DNA from: Alphaproteobacteria bacterium
Lineage (GTDB): Bacteria > Pseudomonadota > Alphaproteobacteria > Caulobacterales > Maricaulaceae
Length of the DNA stretch: 64,000 bases
NCBI GenBank assembly: GCA_016124665.1
Contig: WGNH01000011.1
Coordinates: forward strand, 62,001-126,000
Direction: 5' to 3'
Under the pieces are notes generated by a model, which was not told the origin of the DNA, ran no database searches, and saw only the letters and a program-made list of their open reading frames with translations. The translations under genes and the position numbers were made by a program. Every line of letters begins with the position of its first letter. Position 1 is the stretch's first letter. Positions 1-8,915 of the stretch are shown one piece after another.

Positions 1-1
1 C

Positions 2-532
2 ATTTCACCGGACTGGTCAGGGGTCGCCATCGCCACGCCCACACCGATCACGCCGCCGCCGGGCACGGATCGCCTGCGAGATAATGGCGGGATTGAGGGA
101 CTTGCGTCCGCCGATTACGGCCTCTGGGCAGGCGTGGAATATCCCATCATTGACGGCCGGCCCCATACGCTGTGGGTGATGCCCGATGACGGCGAAGCCA
201 CCGGCCTGCCCTATCCGGCGGAACCCGGATTTGGCGTGACCGGTCTGGACCGGGGACCGGATGGCGACATCTATCTGCTCGAGCGCATCTATATCAGCGG
301 CGTCGGCAATACGATCCGCATCATGCGCTTTGGCGAGTTCGGTCTGGCAACCGAGGACCAGCGCAGCAATATCGATACGCTGGCCATCCTTACGCCGGGC
401 ATGACGGTCGACAATTTCGAAGGCATTGCCATCGGCGAGGTGAATGACGAAATGCGCCTCTTCATCCTGTCGGACGACAATTACAATGGTAGCCAGCGGA
501 CGCTGTTGCTCAGCTTTGCGTTCGCGGAATAG
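2..532 (+). CDS. Esterase-like activity of phytase family protein (C-terminal part)
   Basis: The reading frame is open from the window edge, so the start lies outside. The visible 176 residues hold NGGIEGLAS, then GLPYPAEPGFGVTGLDRGPDGDIYLLER and NFEGIAIG followed by a DDN near the end. These are the repeated strand motifs of the phytase-like esterase beta-propeller family, which is usually secreted and about 330-400 residues long. The ORF track begins only at an internal Met (134), but coding clearly continues upstream. Substrate is not predictable. A GC-rich hairpin without a T-run and then a dispersed repeat follow the stop. Confidence 0.75.
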   Translation: MSPDWSGVAIATPTPITPPPGTDRLRDNGGIEGLASADYGLWAGVEYPIIDGRPHTLWVMPDDGEATGLPYPAEPGFGVTGLDRGPDGDIYLLERIYISGVGNTIRIMRFGEFGLATEDQRSNIDTLAILTPGMTVDNFEGIAIGEVNDEMRLFILSDDNYNGSQRTLLLSFAFAE

Positions 533-546
533 CTGATTTCGGCATC

Positions 547-562
547 GCCGCCGGAAGGCGGC
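547..562 (+). other. Hairpin after the phytase-like gene
   Basis: GCCGCC-GGAA-GGCGGC forms a perfect 6-bp stem with a tetraloop 15 bases past the stop codon. There is no T-run, so it is at best a weak or Rho-assisted terminator or an mRNA 3'-end stabiliser. Confidence 0.3.
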
Positions 563-590
563 TATCGTGGCCATGTGAAAACAAAGCGCG

Positions 591-657
591 TCTCCCTCCG
601 ACTCGATCGGAGGGTCTCTTTGGCATCGAGATCGTCCGGTCAAGCCGGACGAAGACG
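591..657 (+). repeat. Two-hairpin dispersed repeat, copy 1
   Basis: Two stem-loops lie in tandem: CCCTCCGA-CTCGA-TCGGAGGG, then CGTCCGG-TCAAG-CCGGACG. The same arrangement recurs in reverse orientation at 59160-59224 with matching linker sequence. It lies between two genes, outside coding sequence. It resembles REP/BIME-type palindromic repeats found in intergenic DNA of many proteobacteria. Function unknown. Confidence 0.75.
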
Positions 658-719
658 CAGTTGATTTGCTGTCAACTCATGCTGAGCGACAGGCCGCAGA
701 TCAGGCTCGAAGCACGAAG

Positions 720-2408
720 CTACTCCCCCCGCCAGACGATCTCGCCATCGAGCACTGTCATCACCGGTTCGACGGTCAGGATATCCTCTTCGGGAATGGT
801 CATGATGTCGGCGGAGAAGACCGTGAAATCGGCGCGCAGGCCCTCTGCAATCCGGCCGACCTCATCCTCGCGGAAGGAGGCATAGGCTGGCCAGGCGGTG
901 AACATGCGCAGGGCCTCGGCGCGGGTGACGGCCTGATCCGGGCGCCAGTCTTCTGTCTGGGTGCCATCCAGTCCGCGGCGGGCCACGGCGCCGTAGAATT
1001 CAATGCGCGGATCGCCGCGTTCCACCGGAGCGTCCGACCCGCCGGCAATGATCACGCCGGAATCGATCAGGGCGCGCCAGGCATAAGCGCCGTCGAGGCG
1101 GTCCGGACCCAGACGGTCCGGCGCGAAGAAGAGGTCGCCGATGGCGTGGCTGGGCTGCATGGACGGGATGACGCCGAGCTCGGCAAAGCGTGGAATGTCC
1201 GCCGGGTCGACGATCTGGGTGTGTTCATTGCGCCAGCGCGGTTCGGCAATGGCGCGCTGTTCCACCGGCACGGCGGCCCGGGCCTCCTCGATCCAGTCGA
1301 GGAGAAGGCGGTTGCCGCGATCACCGATGGCGTGGATGTTGAGCTGAATACCCTCCTGAAGCGCCGTGACCATGCCGGAGAGCGTCTCGTCCTCGCGGCT
1401 GAGCATGAGGCCGGAATTGTCCGGATCATCGCTGTAGGGCTCCAGCAGGGCGGCACCGCGCGATCCCAGCGCGCCATCCATGTAGAGCTTGATGGCACGG
1501 GCGATGACGCGGCGGTTGTCGCTGATGACATGGCCATCGCGCACGAGCGGTCCGAAAGCATCCGGATTGGCAGAGATATAAACACGAACCGGCAAGTCTT
1601 CCGACAGGCCCTCGATCATGGCGACATCGGCCCAGGGCACGGACATGTCATGCGCGCCGGTCCAGCCATAACGCGCTGCCGACCACGCCCCTTCCAGATA
1701 GACCTGCGCGCGGTCCTCGCCCTCGAATGTGCCGCCCAGCGCCCCAACAGGTGCCATCGCCGTGTCGATCAGCATGCCGTTGGGTTCGCCATCCTCATCA
1801 TGGAGAATGTCGCCGCCTTCCGGGGCGACGCTGTCAGCCGTAATGCCGGCGCGTTCCAGCGCCAGCGAATTGGCGACCAGCGCATGACCGTCAGCACGGA
1901 TGAGGAAAACGGCAAGGTCCGGGGCCACGGCATCGATATCCTGACGCGTGGGGAAGCGGCCTTCGGGCCAGTGGGTCTCGATCCAGCCACGTCCCTGCAA
2001 GACCGAACCGTCCGGCAGATTGGCGGCGGCTTCGGCCACGCGGGTCTGCAAATCCGCGATGGAGGTTGTGCCTTCCAGATTGAGCAGGCGTTCACGCGCG
2101 CCAAGGCCGATGACATGGACATGTGAGTCAGTGAAGCCGGGATACATGGCGGCCCCCTCCAGATCGATGGCGGTGGTCGCCTCGCTGATCAGGCCATCCG
2201 GGATATCGGCTTCCGCGCCGGCATAGACGATGCGCCCGCCGCGCACGGCCACGATCTCGACCTGCTCCCGGCGCTCATCGGCGGTGTATATCGGTCCGCC
2301 GGAAAAGACGCTGTCAGCGGCCTCCACGGTCACAGCGGTGTCACGCTCTGCTCCGTCCATGGAACAGGCGGCCAGAAGGAAAGCGGTCCCCAGAATCGCA
2401 ATGCGCAT
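720..2408 (-). CDS. Amidohydrolase family protein (lipoprotein, YtcJ-like)
   Basis: Zinc-dependent amidohydrolase of the YtcJ/amidohydrolase-3 type, which hydrolyses amide-like bonds; the substrate is unknown. The N-terminus is a lipoprotein signal with lipobox LLAAC at residues 11-15, so the enzyme is probably anchored in the envelope. The metal site shows DSHVH (His96, His98), a later NIHAIGD and EHTQI, and GGSDAP near the C-terminus. Length (562) is normal for the family. It is transcribed with the downstream isochorismatase-like gene only by orientation in reverse order, since that gene lies upstream at 2438-2998 with a 29-base gap, so a two-gene operon is plausible. Confidence 0.88.
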   Translation of the reverse strand: MRIAILGTAFLLAACSMDGAERDTAVTVEAADSVFSGGPIYTADERREQVEIVAVRGGRIVYAGAEADIPDGLISEATTAIDLEGAAMYPGFTDSHVHVIGLGARERLLNLEGTTSIADLQTRVAEAAANLPDGSVLQGRGWIETHWPEGRFPTRQDIDAVAPDLAVFLIRADGHALVANSLALERAGITADSVAPEGGDILHDEDGEPNGMLIDTAMAPVGALGGTFEGEDRAQVYLEGAWSAARYGWTGAHDMSVPWADVAMIEGLSEDLPVRVYISANPDAFGPLVRDGHVISDNRRVIARAIKLYMDGALGSRGAALLEPYSDDPDNSGLMLSREDETLSGMVTALQEGIQLNIHAIGDRGNRLLLDWIEEARAAVPVEQRAIAEPRWRNEHTQIVDPADIPRFAELGVIPSMQPSHAIGDLFFAPDRLGPDRLDGAYAWRALIDSGVIIAGGSDAPVERGDPRIEFYGAVARRGLDGTQTEDWRPDQAVTRAEALRMFTAWPAYASFREDEVGRIAEGLRADFTVFSADIMTIPEEDILTVEPVMTVLDGEIVWRGE

Positions 2409-2437
2409 TGTATTCCCCTTGAATGATGTGCGGCAGC

Positions 2438-2998
2438 CTAGCCCGCCGGATGGATCAGCGAAACCGCTTCCTGCGTGGAAATGACCTGTGCAAACTCGCC
2501 ATCGAGAGCGGCCAGATGGACGTGATGCACGGTTTCCGCGCTGATGGTTTCACCGTCCCGCATTTTCGACGCAAAGGCCGCCGTGGCGTCGCCCACCAGC
2601 CAGGTGCGGAAACCGAGATTTCCGGCCATACGGACGGTGGTCGACACGCAATGCTCGGTGGTCATGCCGAAAATGACCAGCCGGTCTGCGCCCATCTCTC
2701 TCAGACGCTGCTCAAGCCCGGTGCCGATGAAGGCTGAATTGACTGTTTTTTCCAAGACCAGCTCCCCTTCACGGGGTTCAGCTTCGGGTTTGAAGGCATT
2801 TCCGGTTGCGCCGGGCGCCAACAGGCTGCCCGCTTCGGTGGAATTGTGCTTGATGTGGATAACGGGGTGTCCGGCTTCCCGGGCCGCTGCAAACAGCTGG
2901 ACGATATTGGAATCAAAATCGGGATTGGAATGACCGCCCACGGTGGACGCATATTCATCCAGGCCTTGCTGGATATCGACGGGCAGGATGACCATCAT
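2438..2998 (-). CDS. Isochorismatase-family cysteine hydrolase
   Basis: Cysteine hydrolase fold of the isochorismatase/nicotinamidase superfamily, 186 residues. The catalytic triad is visible as Asp8 in PVDIQQG, Lys84 in LEKTVNSAF and Cys117 in TTEHCVSTT. Substrate cannot be assigned; family members hydrolyse isochorismate, nicotinamide or N-carbamoyl compounds. No signal peptide, so cytoplasmic. Two adjacent ATG codons make the exact first residue uncertain by one. Same strand as the amidohydrolase 29 bases downstream; both are hydrolases, so they may act on one pathway, but this is inference. Confidence 0.9.
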   Translation of the reverse strand: MMVILPVDIQQGLDEYASTVGGHSNPDFDSNIVQLFAAAREAGHPVIHIKHNSTEAGSLLAPGATGNAFKPEAEPREGELVLEKTVNSAFIGTGLEQRLREMGADRLVIFGMTTEHCVSTTVRMAGNLGFRTWLVGDATAAFASKMRDGETISAETVHHVHLAALDGEFAQVISTQEAVSLIHPAG

Positions 2999-3012
2999 GA
3001 TCTGTCTCCAAA

Positions 3013-3047
3013 ACGAAAAACGCCCGCGGCCGGGGCCACGGGCGTTG
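3013..3047 (-). terminator. Intrinsic terminator of rpmB
   Basis: Read on the minus strand, AACGCCCGtGGCC-CC-GGCCgCGGGCGTT is a long GC-rich stem followed by a run of T, 24 bases past the rpmB stop. Confidence 0.85.
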
Positions 3048-3070
3048 AAATCTTCACCTGATACAGTGAG

Positions 3071-3364
3071 CTATGCCGCAGCCGTCTTCTTTTTCAGGGC
3101 GCGTTTGATCTTGAGCACACGGTCGGACAGATTGTCGTCCTTGGACTTCATCAGATAGGCGTCCAGGCCGCCGACATGGTCGACGCTGCGCAGCGTCTTG
3201 GCGGCAATGCGCAGCTTGTAGGACTGGCCCAGCGCATCGGACGACAGGGTCACGTCGCACAGATTCGGCAGAAACCGGCGTCGGGTCTTGTTGTTCGCGT
3301 GGGAGACGTTGTTTCCGACAGCGGGACCAACACCAGAAAGTTCGCAACGCCGTGACATGGCCAA
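3071..3364 (-). CDS. rpmB: 50S ribosomal protein L28
   Basis: Ribosomal protein L28 of the large subunit. The N-terminus [12 protein letters not shown] and [14 protein letters not shown] are family signatures, and the basic tail [13 protein letters not shown] is typical of the alphaproteobacterial form (about 97 residues). ATG at 3364 or 3358 is possible; the second gives the usual MSRRCEL start. It is monocistronic, with its own terminator downstream, and is divergent from the DUF3108 gene. Confidence 0.97.
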   Translation of the reverse strand: MAMSRRCELSGVGPAVGNNVSHANNKTRRRFLPNLCDVTLSSDALGQSYKLRIAAKTLRSVDHVGGLDAYLMKSKDDNLSDRVLKIKRALKKKTAAA

Positions 3365-3556
3365 TACCTTCGTTCAAAGAAAACCGTTCCCGCCAAACGG
3401 AGCCGTTCGGCGGGGAGCGGCGGGACTTACCCAAGGCGGATGCATTCGTCAAGCACTGGCGGGCGTGATCCGCATTCATCTTGCAGCCATGTTGAATGCG
3501 CGATACGGGTTTCTTCCGGCTTCAGCGGGCGGGATGTGTTTTACGGAGTAGTGTCT

Positions 3557-4369
3557 ATGCGTCTTCCTATCCTGGCAGCAAGTGTCATCGCGCTTGCCGC
3601 TTCGAGTGTCTCTTCGGCCCGCGACAATGTTGATGCGCCACCCCCGGTGCCCATGAATATCAATATTGCCTATTCCGGGTCGGTCATCATATTCCGGGTC
3701 GCGAATATCCAGCTCAGCGGCCAGATCGGCGGCGAGAATTATGGCGCGACGGCGCGTTTCACGACAGCCGGACTCGCGGCGCTGTTCTCGGACGCCGACA
3801 TTGAAGCCGGCATTTCCGGCTATACGGGCGGCGCGCTGCAGCCCTGGCGGTATGAACATCTGAACCATTCCAGCGGATCCGGCCGGGTCGTGGGCATCGA
3901 CTTTCCCGCAGGTGTCGCCACCCCGGATGTCGTTCCGCCGTTCGGATCGATGGGACAGCCGCCAGCGAATGAAAGCCAGCGGGCCGGTGCTGTGGACCCG
4001 GTGAGCGCGCTCCTGCGCCTGGGATTGCGGCAATCCTCCGAGCCGGGTGAATTGTGTTCCGGCCGGATTCCGGTGTTCGACGGCAAGGCGCGTTATGATC
4101 TGCGTCTGGAAGTGGCCGGTGCCAATGACATCCGCACCCGTGCCTGGCGCGGGGAAGCCATTCGCTGCCACGCTTTCTACGAGCCGATCGCCGGATACGA
4201 TCCGGAAGACATGCCCTCCGAATCGGATATTGCGGAACCCGTCGTCCTGTGGCTGGCGCCCTTCAATGGCGGCGGCATTCACCTGCCCGTGCGGATCCGG
4301 ACCAATTCCGGATTCGGGGCCATCACCATCGAAGCGCGGTCAATTTCCGTGGAGCCGGTCGCCGAATAG
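3557..4369 (+). CDS. DUF3108 domain-containing exported protein
   Basis: A 270-residue protein with a signal peptide (MRLPILAASVIALAASSVSSA) followed by the DUF3108 pattern: an opening YSG strand, ARFTTAGLAALFSDAD and a later RYEHLNHSS. The family is periplasmic with no known biochemical function and is common in alphaproteobacteria next to rpmB. The track start (3440) is rejected because Met40 has a GGAG Shine-Dalgarno at a good distance and starts the signal peptide. The following helicase gene begins 15 bases later, so co-transcription is likely. Confidence 0.85.
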   Translation: MRLPILAASVIALAASSVSSARDNVDAPPPVPMNINIAYSGSVIIFRVANIQLSGQIGGENYGATARFTTAGLAALFSDADIEAGISGYTGGALQPWRYEHLNHSSGSGRVVGIDFPAGVATPDVVPPFGSMGQPPANESQRAGAVDPVSALLRLGLRQSSEPGELCSGRIPVFDGKARYDLRLEVAGANDIRTRAWRGEAIRCHAFYEPIAGYDPEDMPSESDIAEPVVLWLAPFNGGGIHLPVRIRTNSGFGAITIEARSISVEPVAE

Positions 4370-4384
4370 GGCAAACGCCGCTAT

Positions 4385-6955
4385 ATGGCGGGCATGACTG
4401 CCTATGCTCCCCTGACCGCCATTCTCGGCCCGACCAATACCGGCAAGACCCATCTTGCCGTTGAGCGCATGCTGGCGCGCCGGTCCGGGATGATCGGCCT
4501 GCCCCTGCGTTTGCTGGCGCGCGAAATCTATGACCGCGTGGTCAGGGAGAAGGGTTATCGGGCCACGGCTCTGGTGACGGGCGAAGAAAAGATCGTGCCG
4601 CCGACGGCGCGCTATTTCATCTGTACGGTCGAGGCCATGCCGCTGAGCTTCGATGCGGCCTTTGTGGCCATTGATGAAATCCAGCTCGCGGCAGATCCGG
4701 AACGCGGCCATGTCTTCACCGACCGGATCCTGCATGCACGCGGCACGGAAGAGACCATGCTGCTCGGCGCGGAGTCCATGCGTCCGATTATCCGTGAGCT
4801 GGTGCCGGATGCCGATATTGTCAGCCGTGAACGGTTCTCGACGCTGAGCTATGCCGGTCCCACCAAGCTGGCGCGCCTGCCCCGCCGCTCTGCCATTGTC
4901 GCCTTTTCATCGGACAGCGTTTACGCGATTGCCGAGCTGATCCGGCGGCAGCGGGGCGGCGCGGCCGTGGTCATGGGCGCGCTGAGCCCGCGCACCCGCA
5001 ATGCCCAGGTCGGCCTCTATCAGTCCGGCGAAGTGGATTACCTGATCGCCACCGATGCGGTCGGCATGGGTCTCAACATGAATGTCGACCATGTCGCCTT
5101 TGCCGAGCGGGAAAAGTTTGACGGCCGCCGCCGCCGCCGGCTCTTTGCCAGCGAGATGGGTCAGATTGCCGGGCGGGCCGGGCGCTTCCGGCAGGACGGG
5201 ACATTCGGTGAAACCGGCCAGATCAAGCCGTTTGAACACGAGCTGATCGGCGCCATCGAAAATCACGCCTTCCCCTATCTGGACCAGATCCAGTGGCGCA
5301 ACAGCGATCTCGACCTGCGCTCGATTGACCAGCTTCAGCTCAGCCTGTCACGGCCCTCGCGCAATCCCCTGCTGCGCCGCACCCGAGAGCCGATCGATGA
5401 ATTGTCGCTGGGCCTTCTGGCGAAGGATGAGGCCATTCGCGATCTCGGGCGGACACCGCAGGGCACGGAACTGATCTGGGACATCTGCCGGATTCCCGAC
5501 TTCCGCAAGGTCTCGCTGGATGCCCATGTGCGCCTGATCAATCAGATCCTGACCCATTTACGCAGGCCGCACGGCCGCCTGCCGACCGATTTCATGGCGG
5601 CCCAGTTTGACCGCCTCGACAAGATTGGCGGCGATGTTCATGTGTTGTCACAGCGGCTCGCCCAGGTCCGCACCTGGGCCTATGTCGCGCACCGCGGGGA
5701 CTGGACCGAAGAGGCGGATTTCTGGCGCGAACGGGCGCGCGAGGTTGAAGACCGTCTGTCTGATGCGCTTCACGATCATCTGACCCAGCGCTTTGTCGAC
5801 CGCCGCACCGCGGCGCTGGTCAAGGGCTTGCGCGCGGACAAGGCGCTGGAGACCGAGCTCGGCACGGACGGCGCTGTCACGGTTGAGGGCCATGCCGTCG
5901 GGCATCTGGACGGGTTGATGTTCAGGGCTGATGCCGAAGGCTCCGCGCTGGAGGCCCGTGCCTTGCGGCAAGCAGCTGAAAAAGCCCTGCGGCCGGAGAT
6001 CAACCGCCGCCTCGGGGCACTGGCCAGGGCCGGAACGGACGATCTGACTCTGGATGCCCAGGGCCGCATCGCCTGGCAGGACCGGGCCGTGGCGCAGCTG
6101 GCCGCCGGAGCCAGTCCTTTCCGGCCGGATATCGCGCTGATCGGCGGCGAGCTGGGCGCGCCGGAAGCCCAGGTGCGGGCGCAAGGAAATATCGAGCGCT
6201 GCATTCGCGCGCAGATATCGCGTGATCTGCAGCCGCTGTTGCGGCTGACCTCGGACGAGGCCAATCAGGCGCTGAGCGGCATGGCACGTGGGCTGGCTTT
6301 CCGTCTCGCTGAAAACGGCGGCGCAATTGCCCGTCACGAAATTGATGCGGACGTCCGGGCGCTGTCAGCCGCGGAGCGGCGGGCGCTGCGCCGGCTGGGT
6401 ATAAGGATCGGCGAATTCTCGGTGTTCATGCCGGCCCTCATCAAGCCCCGCATCGCCCGCCTGTCCGGGTTGTTGCGCGCTGTATATCAGGGGGATCGCC
6501 TGCGCGCCTTCCAGCCAGCGCCCGGTCTGATGAGCGTCGCGGCGGACGAGTCCCGGCCTGCTGCCGATCATGCCGCCGCCGGATTCCAGCGTTGTGGCCC
6601 GCGCATTGTCCGCATTGATATTCTGGAACGGCTGGCCGACCTTGTCCGCGACGCACGGGCGGCCGGCAAGAATCGGGATTTCGAACTGGCACCGGCCATG
6701 ACCTCGCTGCTGGGCTGTTCGGTTCAGGATTTGCGCGGCGTGCTCTCGAGTCTCGGATTCCGCCGGGTCAGGAAAGGGCCGGACCCTGAAAAAGCGGAAG
6801 GCGAACGCTGGGCCAAGAGACGGTTACGGTCCACGCCTGTGCCGGCCCGGCCAGCTCCGGCCGCCAACACACCGTTTGCTGCCCTCGCCGCCCTGAAGCC
6901 GGAATTGGCGGTCCAGCGGCCCAAACGGCGGAAAAAGCGGGCGAGTGGCCGGTGA
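4385..6955 (+). CDS. Suv3-like superfamily 2 RNA/DNA helicase
   Basis: ATP-dependent helicase related to mitochondrial Suv3, which unwinds RNA for degradation. Walker A is GPTNTGKT (15-22), the Walker B variant is DEIQ (97-100), and motif VI is QIAGRAGR (about 260-267). The long C-terminal half (about 500 residues) carries no further motif I can name; it ends in a basic KRRKKR tail that may bind nucleic acid. 856 residues is normal for the alphaproteobacterial group. The stop overlaps the GTG start of an S4-domain gene (GTGA), a conserved pairing suggesting joint action in RNA metabolism. Confidence 0.92.
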   Translation: MAGMTAYAPLTAILGPTNTGKTHLAVERMLARRSGMIGLPLRLLAREIYDRVVREKGYRATALVTGEEKIVPPTARYFICTVEAMPLSFDAAFVAIDEIQLAADPERGHVFTDRILHARGTEETMLLGAESMRPIIRELVPDADIVSRERFSTLSYAGPTKLARLPRRSAIVAFSSDSVYAIAELIRRQRGGAAVVMGALSPRTRNAQVGLYQSGEVDYLIATDAVGMGLNMNVDHVAFAEREKFDGRRRRRLFASEMGQIAGRAGRFRQDGTFGETGQIKPFEHELIGAIENHAFPYLDQIQWRNSDLDLRSIDQLQLSLSRPSRNPLLRRTREPIDELSLGLLAKDEAIRDLGRTPQGTELIWDICRIPDFRKVSLDAHVRLINQILTHLRRPHGRLPTDFMAAQFDRLDKIGGDVHVLSQRLAQVRTWAYVAHRGDWTEEADFWRERAREVEDRLSDALHDHLTQRFVDRRTAALVKGLRADKALETELGTDGAVTVEGHAVGHLDGLMFRADAEGSALEARALRQAAEKALRPEINRRLGALARAGTDDLTLDAQGRIAWQDRAVAQLAAGASPFRPDIALIGGELGAPEAQVRAQGNIERCIRAQISRDLQPLLRLTSDEANQALSGMARGLAFRLAENGGAIARHEIDADVRALSAAERRALRRLGIRIGEFSVFMPALIKPRIARLSGLLRAVYQGDRLRAFQPAPGLMSVAADESRPAADHAAAGFQRCGPRIVRIDILERLADLVRDARAAGKNRDFELAPAMTSLLGCSVQDLRGVLSSLGFRRVRKGPDPEKAEGERWAKRRLRSTPVPARPAPAANTPFAALAALKPELAVQRPKRRKKRASGR

Positions 6956-7248
6956 GCGACTCATCCGTGCGTATTGATATCTGGTTGTGGCGCGCCCGCT
7001 TCATGAAGACACGGGGCCTCGCCACCGCCTATGTCAGCAAGGGCCGCATCCGGATCGGCGGCGGCGGGCATCCCAGACGCATAGAAAAACCGTCCGCACT
7101 GGTCCGCCCGGGCGACCGGCTGACCTTTCCCTTGCGAAGCCGCATCGTTAGCCTGAAGATCATGGCCCTGGGTGAACGGCGCGGCCCTCCGGCGGAGGCG
7201 CGCGGATTGTATGAGCTTGTCAGCGAGGAGGATGCCCCCGATGTTTGA
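6952..7248 (+). CDS. S4 domain RNA-binding protein (HslR/Hsp15-like)
   Basis: 98 residues with an S4 RNA-binding domain: RIDIWLWRARFMKTR at the start, then YVSKGRIRI and VRPGDRLTF. This matches Hsp15 (HslR), which in E. coli binds stalled 50S subunits carrying nascent chains. Initiates at GTG overlapping the helicase stop by 4 bases, so translation is coupled. The C-terminus overlaps the next gene by 8 bases. Confidence 0.88.
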   Translation: MSDSSVRIDIWLWRARFMKTRGLATAYVSKGRIRIGGGGHPRRIEKPSALVRPGDRLTFPLRSRIVSLKIMALGERRGPPAEARGLYELVSEEDAPDV

Positions 7249-7693
7249 TGCCATCAGGAAGATGATGAGCGGTGGTGGAAAGGCCGAGGCGCGCTCGGAG
7301 CTCGACCCGCATGTGGCCGCCACGACCTTGCTGGTCGAAGCAGCGCTCGCTGACGGAATTTATGCCGACATCGAGGCCGAGCAGATCCGTCATATTCTGA
7401 TGGCGGCGTTCCAACTGGATCCGGAAAATGCCGCCGACATGCTGTCCCGGGCCGAAACGCTGGCAGAGAATGCCGCGGACCATCACCAGTTCACGAAAGT
7501 CGTCAAAGCCTGCCTGCCCGGACCGGAAAGAATCGCCCTGGTGGAGCATTTGTGGCGGGTGGCCCTGGCCGATGGAGAAAAGTCGCACCTTGAAGATTCC
7601 TTTATCCGGCGCGTCGCCCCCTTGCTGGCGGTGAGCGACCGGGAGCGGGTCCTCGCCCGGTCGCGCGCAGAAGCCGCAGCCCGGAAACGTTGA
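7241..7693 (+). CDS. TerB-family protein
   Basis: A 150-residue helical protein with two copies of the TerB signature: LVEAALADGIYADIEAEQI and, later, LWRVALADGEKSHLEDSFI. TerB-like domains bind metal through acidic residues; the role of stand-alone forms is unknown. The start at 7241 is chosen over 7172 because a GAGGAG site lies just upstream and the longer form would overlap the S4 gene heavily. Third gene of the helicase-S4 operon. Confidence 0.85.
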   Translation: MFDAIRKMMSGGGKAEARSELDPHVAATTLLVEAALADGIYADIEAEQIRHILMAAFQLDPENAADMLSRAETLAENAADHHQFTKVVKACLPGPERIALVEHLWRVALADGEKSHLEDSFIRRVAPLLAVSDRERVLARSRAEAAARKR

Positions 7694-7757
7694 CTTTTCT
7701 GCTGCACGGGCACATGTGCGGCGCAGCCCTTAGTGAACTGATCGGAATGATTTTTCG

Positions 7758-8099
7758 ATGACGTATATTGTCACCGACGCCTGCGTGCGCTGCAAATACA
7801 CGGACTGTGTCGAGGTCTGTCCCGTTGACTGTTTCTATGAAGGCGAGAACTTCCTCGTCATTCATCCGGACGAGTGTATCGACTGCGGCGTCTGTGAACC
7901 GGAATGTCCGGTGGAAGCCATCAAGCCCGATACCGAGGATGATCCGGACGGCAAATGGCTGGCCATCAATTCCAAGTATGCAGAACTCTGGCCGGTCATT
8001 ACTGTAAAGATCGATCCGCCTGAAGACGCGGCGCAATTCGAGACCGAAACCGGCAAGTTCGAAAAATACTTCTCGGAAAAGCCGGGCAAGGGATCGTAA
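7758..8099 (+). CDS. fdxA: Seven-iron ferredoxin FdxA
   Basis: 113-residue ferredoxin. Cysteines at 9, 12, 17, 21, 25, 40, 43, 46 and 50 match Azotobacter FdI shifted by one: 9/17/50 would hold the [3Fe-4S] cluster and 21/40/43/46 the [4Fe-4S] cluster. The C-terminal extension (about 60 residues, ending [11 protein letters not shown]) is typical of FdxA in alphaproteobacteria. Cytoplasmic electron carrier; partner unknown. It stands between the TerB operon and carD, as is common in relatives. Confidence 0.95.
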   Translation: MTYIVTDACVRCKYTDCVEVCPVDCFYEGENFLVIHPDECIDCGVCEPECPVEAIKPDTEDDPDGKWLAINSKYAELWPVITVKIDPPEDAAQFETETGKFEKYFSEKPGKGS

Positions 8100-8119
8100 A
8101 CTATTCGTCCGGCAACGAA

Positions 8120-8148
8120 TTGTTTTTAACCAAAAATTATGTTATACA
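8120..8148 (+). promoter_or_regulatory. Candidate carD promoter with a CtrA-like box
   Basis: TTGTTT - 17 bases - TATACA fits a housekeeping promoter. Overlapping it, TTAA-N7-TTAT (8126-8140) matches the CtrA consensus TTAA-N7-TTAA with one mismatch. The region is conspicuously AT-rich for this genome and leaves a 5' leader of about 140 bases. Confidence 0.4.
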
Positions 8149-8293
8149 CTGGTCGTGTTGGGCGGCGCAGGCTGCACGCCCGTTTCCCGGGGGAGAAGGT
8201 CACATACCCTTTTGAGGGCCACTTTATTCACAAAAGAGGTCTTCAGAGGCGGGAGATGTGTGCGCCTTTTCCCTGGTCCAGATGAGAGTTTCC

Positions 8294-8812
8294 ATGAGCA
8301 AAAAGACGGCGAATGACAACCGGTCCTTCAAGAAGGGCGACTATATTGTTTATCCGGCGCACGGCGTCGGCCGCGTAGTGGGCGTGGAAAAGGATTCCGT
8401 GGCAGGCTTCGATATCGAGGTCTATGTCGTGTCTTTCGAGCAGGACAAGATGGTCCTGCGCGTGCCGACCGCCAAGGCCGACACGTCGGGTATGCGTCCC
8501 CTGTCCTCTGACAAGATCGTCAAGGACGCGATGAAAACCCTGAAGGGCAAGGCCAAGGTAAAGCGGACCATGTGGAGCCGCCGCGCCCAGGAATACGAAG
8601 CAAAGATCAATTCCGGGGATCTGATCTCCATTGCGGAGGTCGTTCGCGACCTGCACCGCGCGGAGGATCAGCCGGAACAATCCTATTCCGAACGCCAGCT
8701 CTATGAGTCGGCGATTGACCGGATGGTGCGTGAAGTGGCCGCGGTTGAAAGCATCGAACATGATGCGGCGCGCGACATGCTGTCGAAGACGCTGCTGAAG
8801 AAAGCCGCATAG
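8294..8812 (+). CDS. CarD-family transcriptional regulator
   Basis: 172 residues. The N-terminal RNA-polymerase interacting domain shows FKKGDYIVYPAHGVGRVVGVE, and a helical C-terminal half follows. CarD-like proteins bind the beta subunit of RNA polymerase and tune promoter opening. The start at 8294 gives MSKKTANDNRSF, the usual alphaproteobacterial N-terminus; the track start would add an unconserved leader. Followed by a strong terminator and then rpoH, an order common in this class. Confidence 0.93.
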   Translation: MSKKTANDNRSFKKGDYIVYPAHGVGRVVGVEKDSVAGFDIEVYVVSFEQDKMVLRVPTAKADTSGMRPLSSDKIVKDAMKTLKGKAKVKRTMWSRRAQEYEAKINSGDLISIAEVVRDLHRAEDQPEQSYSERQLYESAIDRMVREVAAVESIEHDAARDMLSKTLLKKAA

Positions 8813-8836
8813 CCGGTTTTCGTCCACACATTGATC

Positions 8837-8872
8837 GAAACACCCGGCCATCGTGCCGGGTGTTTTATTTTC
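8837..8872 (+). terminator. Intrinsic terminator of carD
   Basis: AACACCCGGC-catcg/t-GCCGGGTGTT is a perfect 10-bp stem followed by TTATTTT. It separates carD from rpoH. Confidence 0.9.
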
Positions 8873-8915
8873 AGCGCCCAGTGATCCACATTCCCGCCAC
8901 ATTCGTAGATCGGGT

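Noticed and set aside
666-2126. 486-residue plus-strand ORF across the amidohydrolase gene
   Set aside because: It is the mirror frame of a gene with complete metal motifs and a lipoprotein signal; the protein has no family features.
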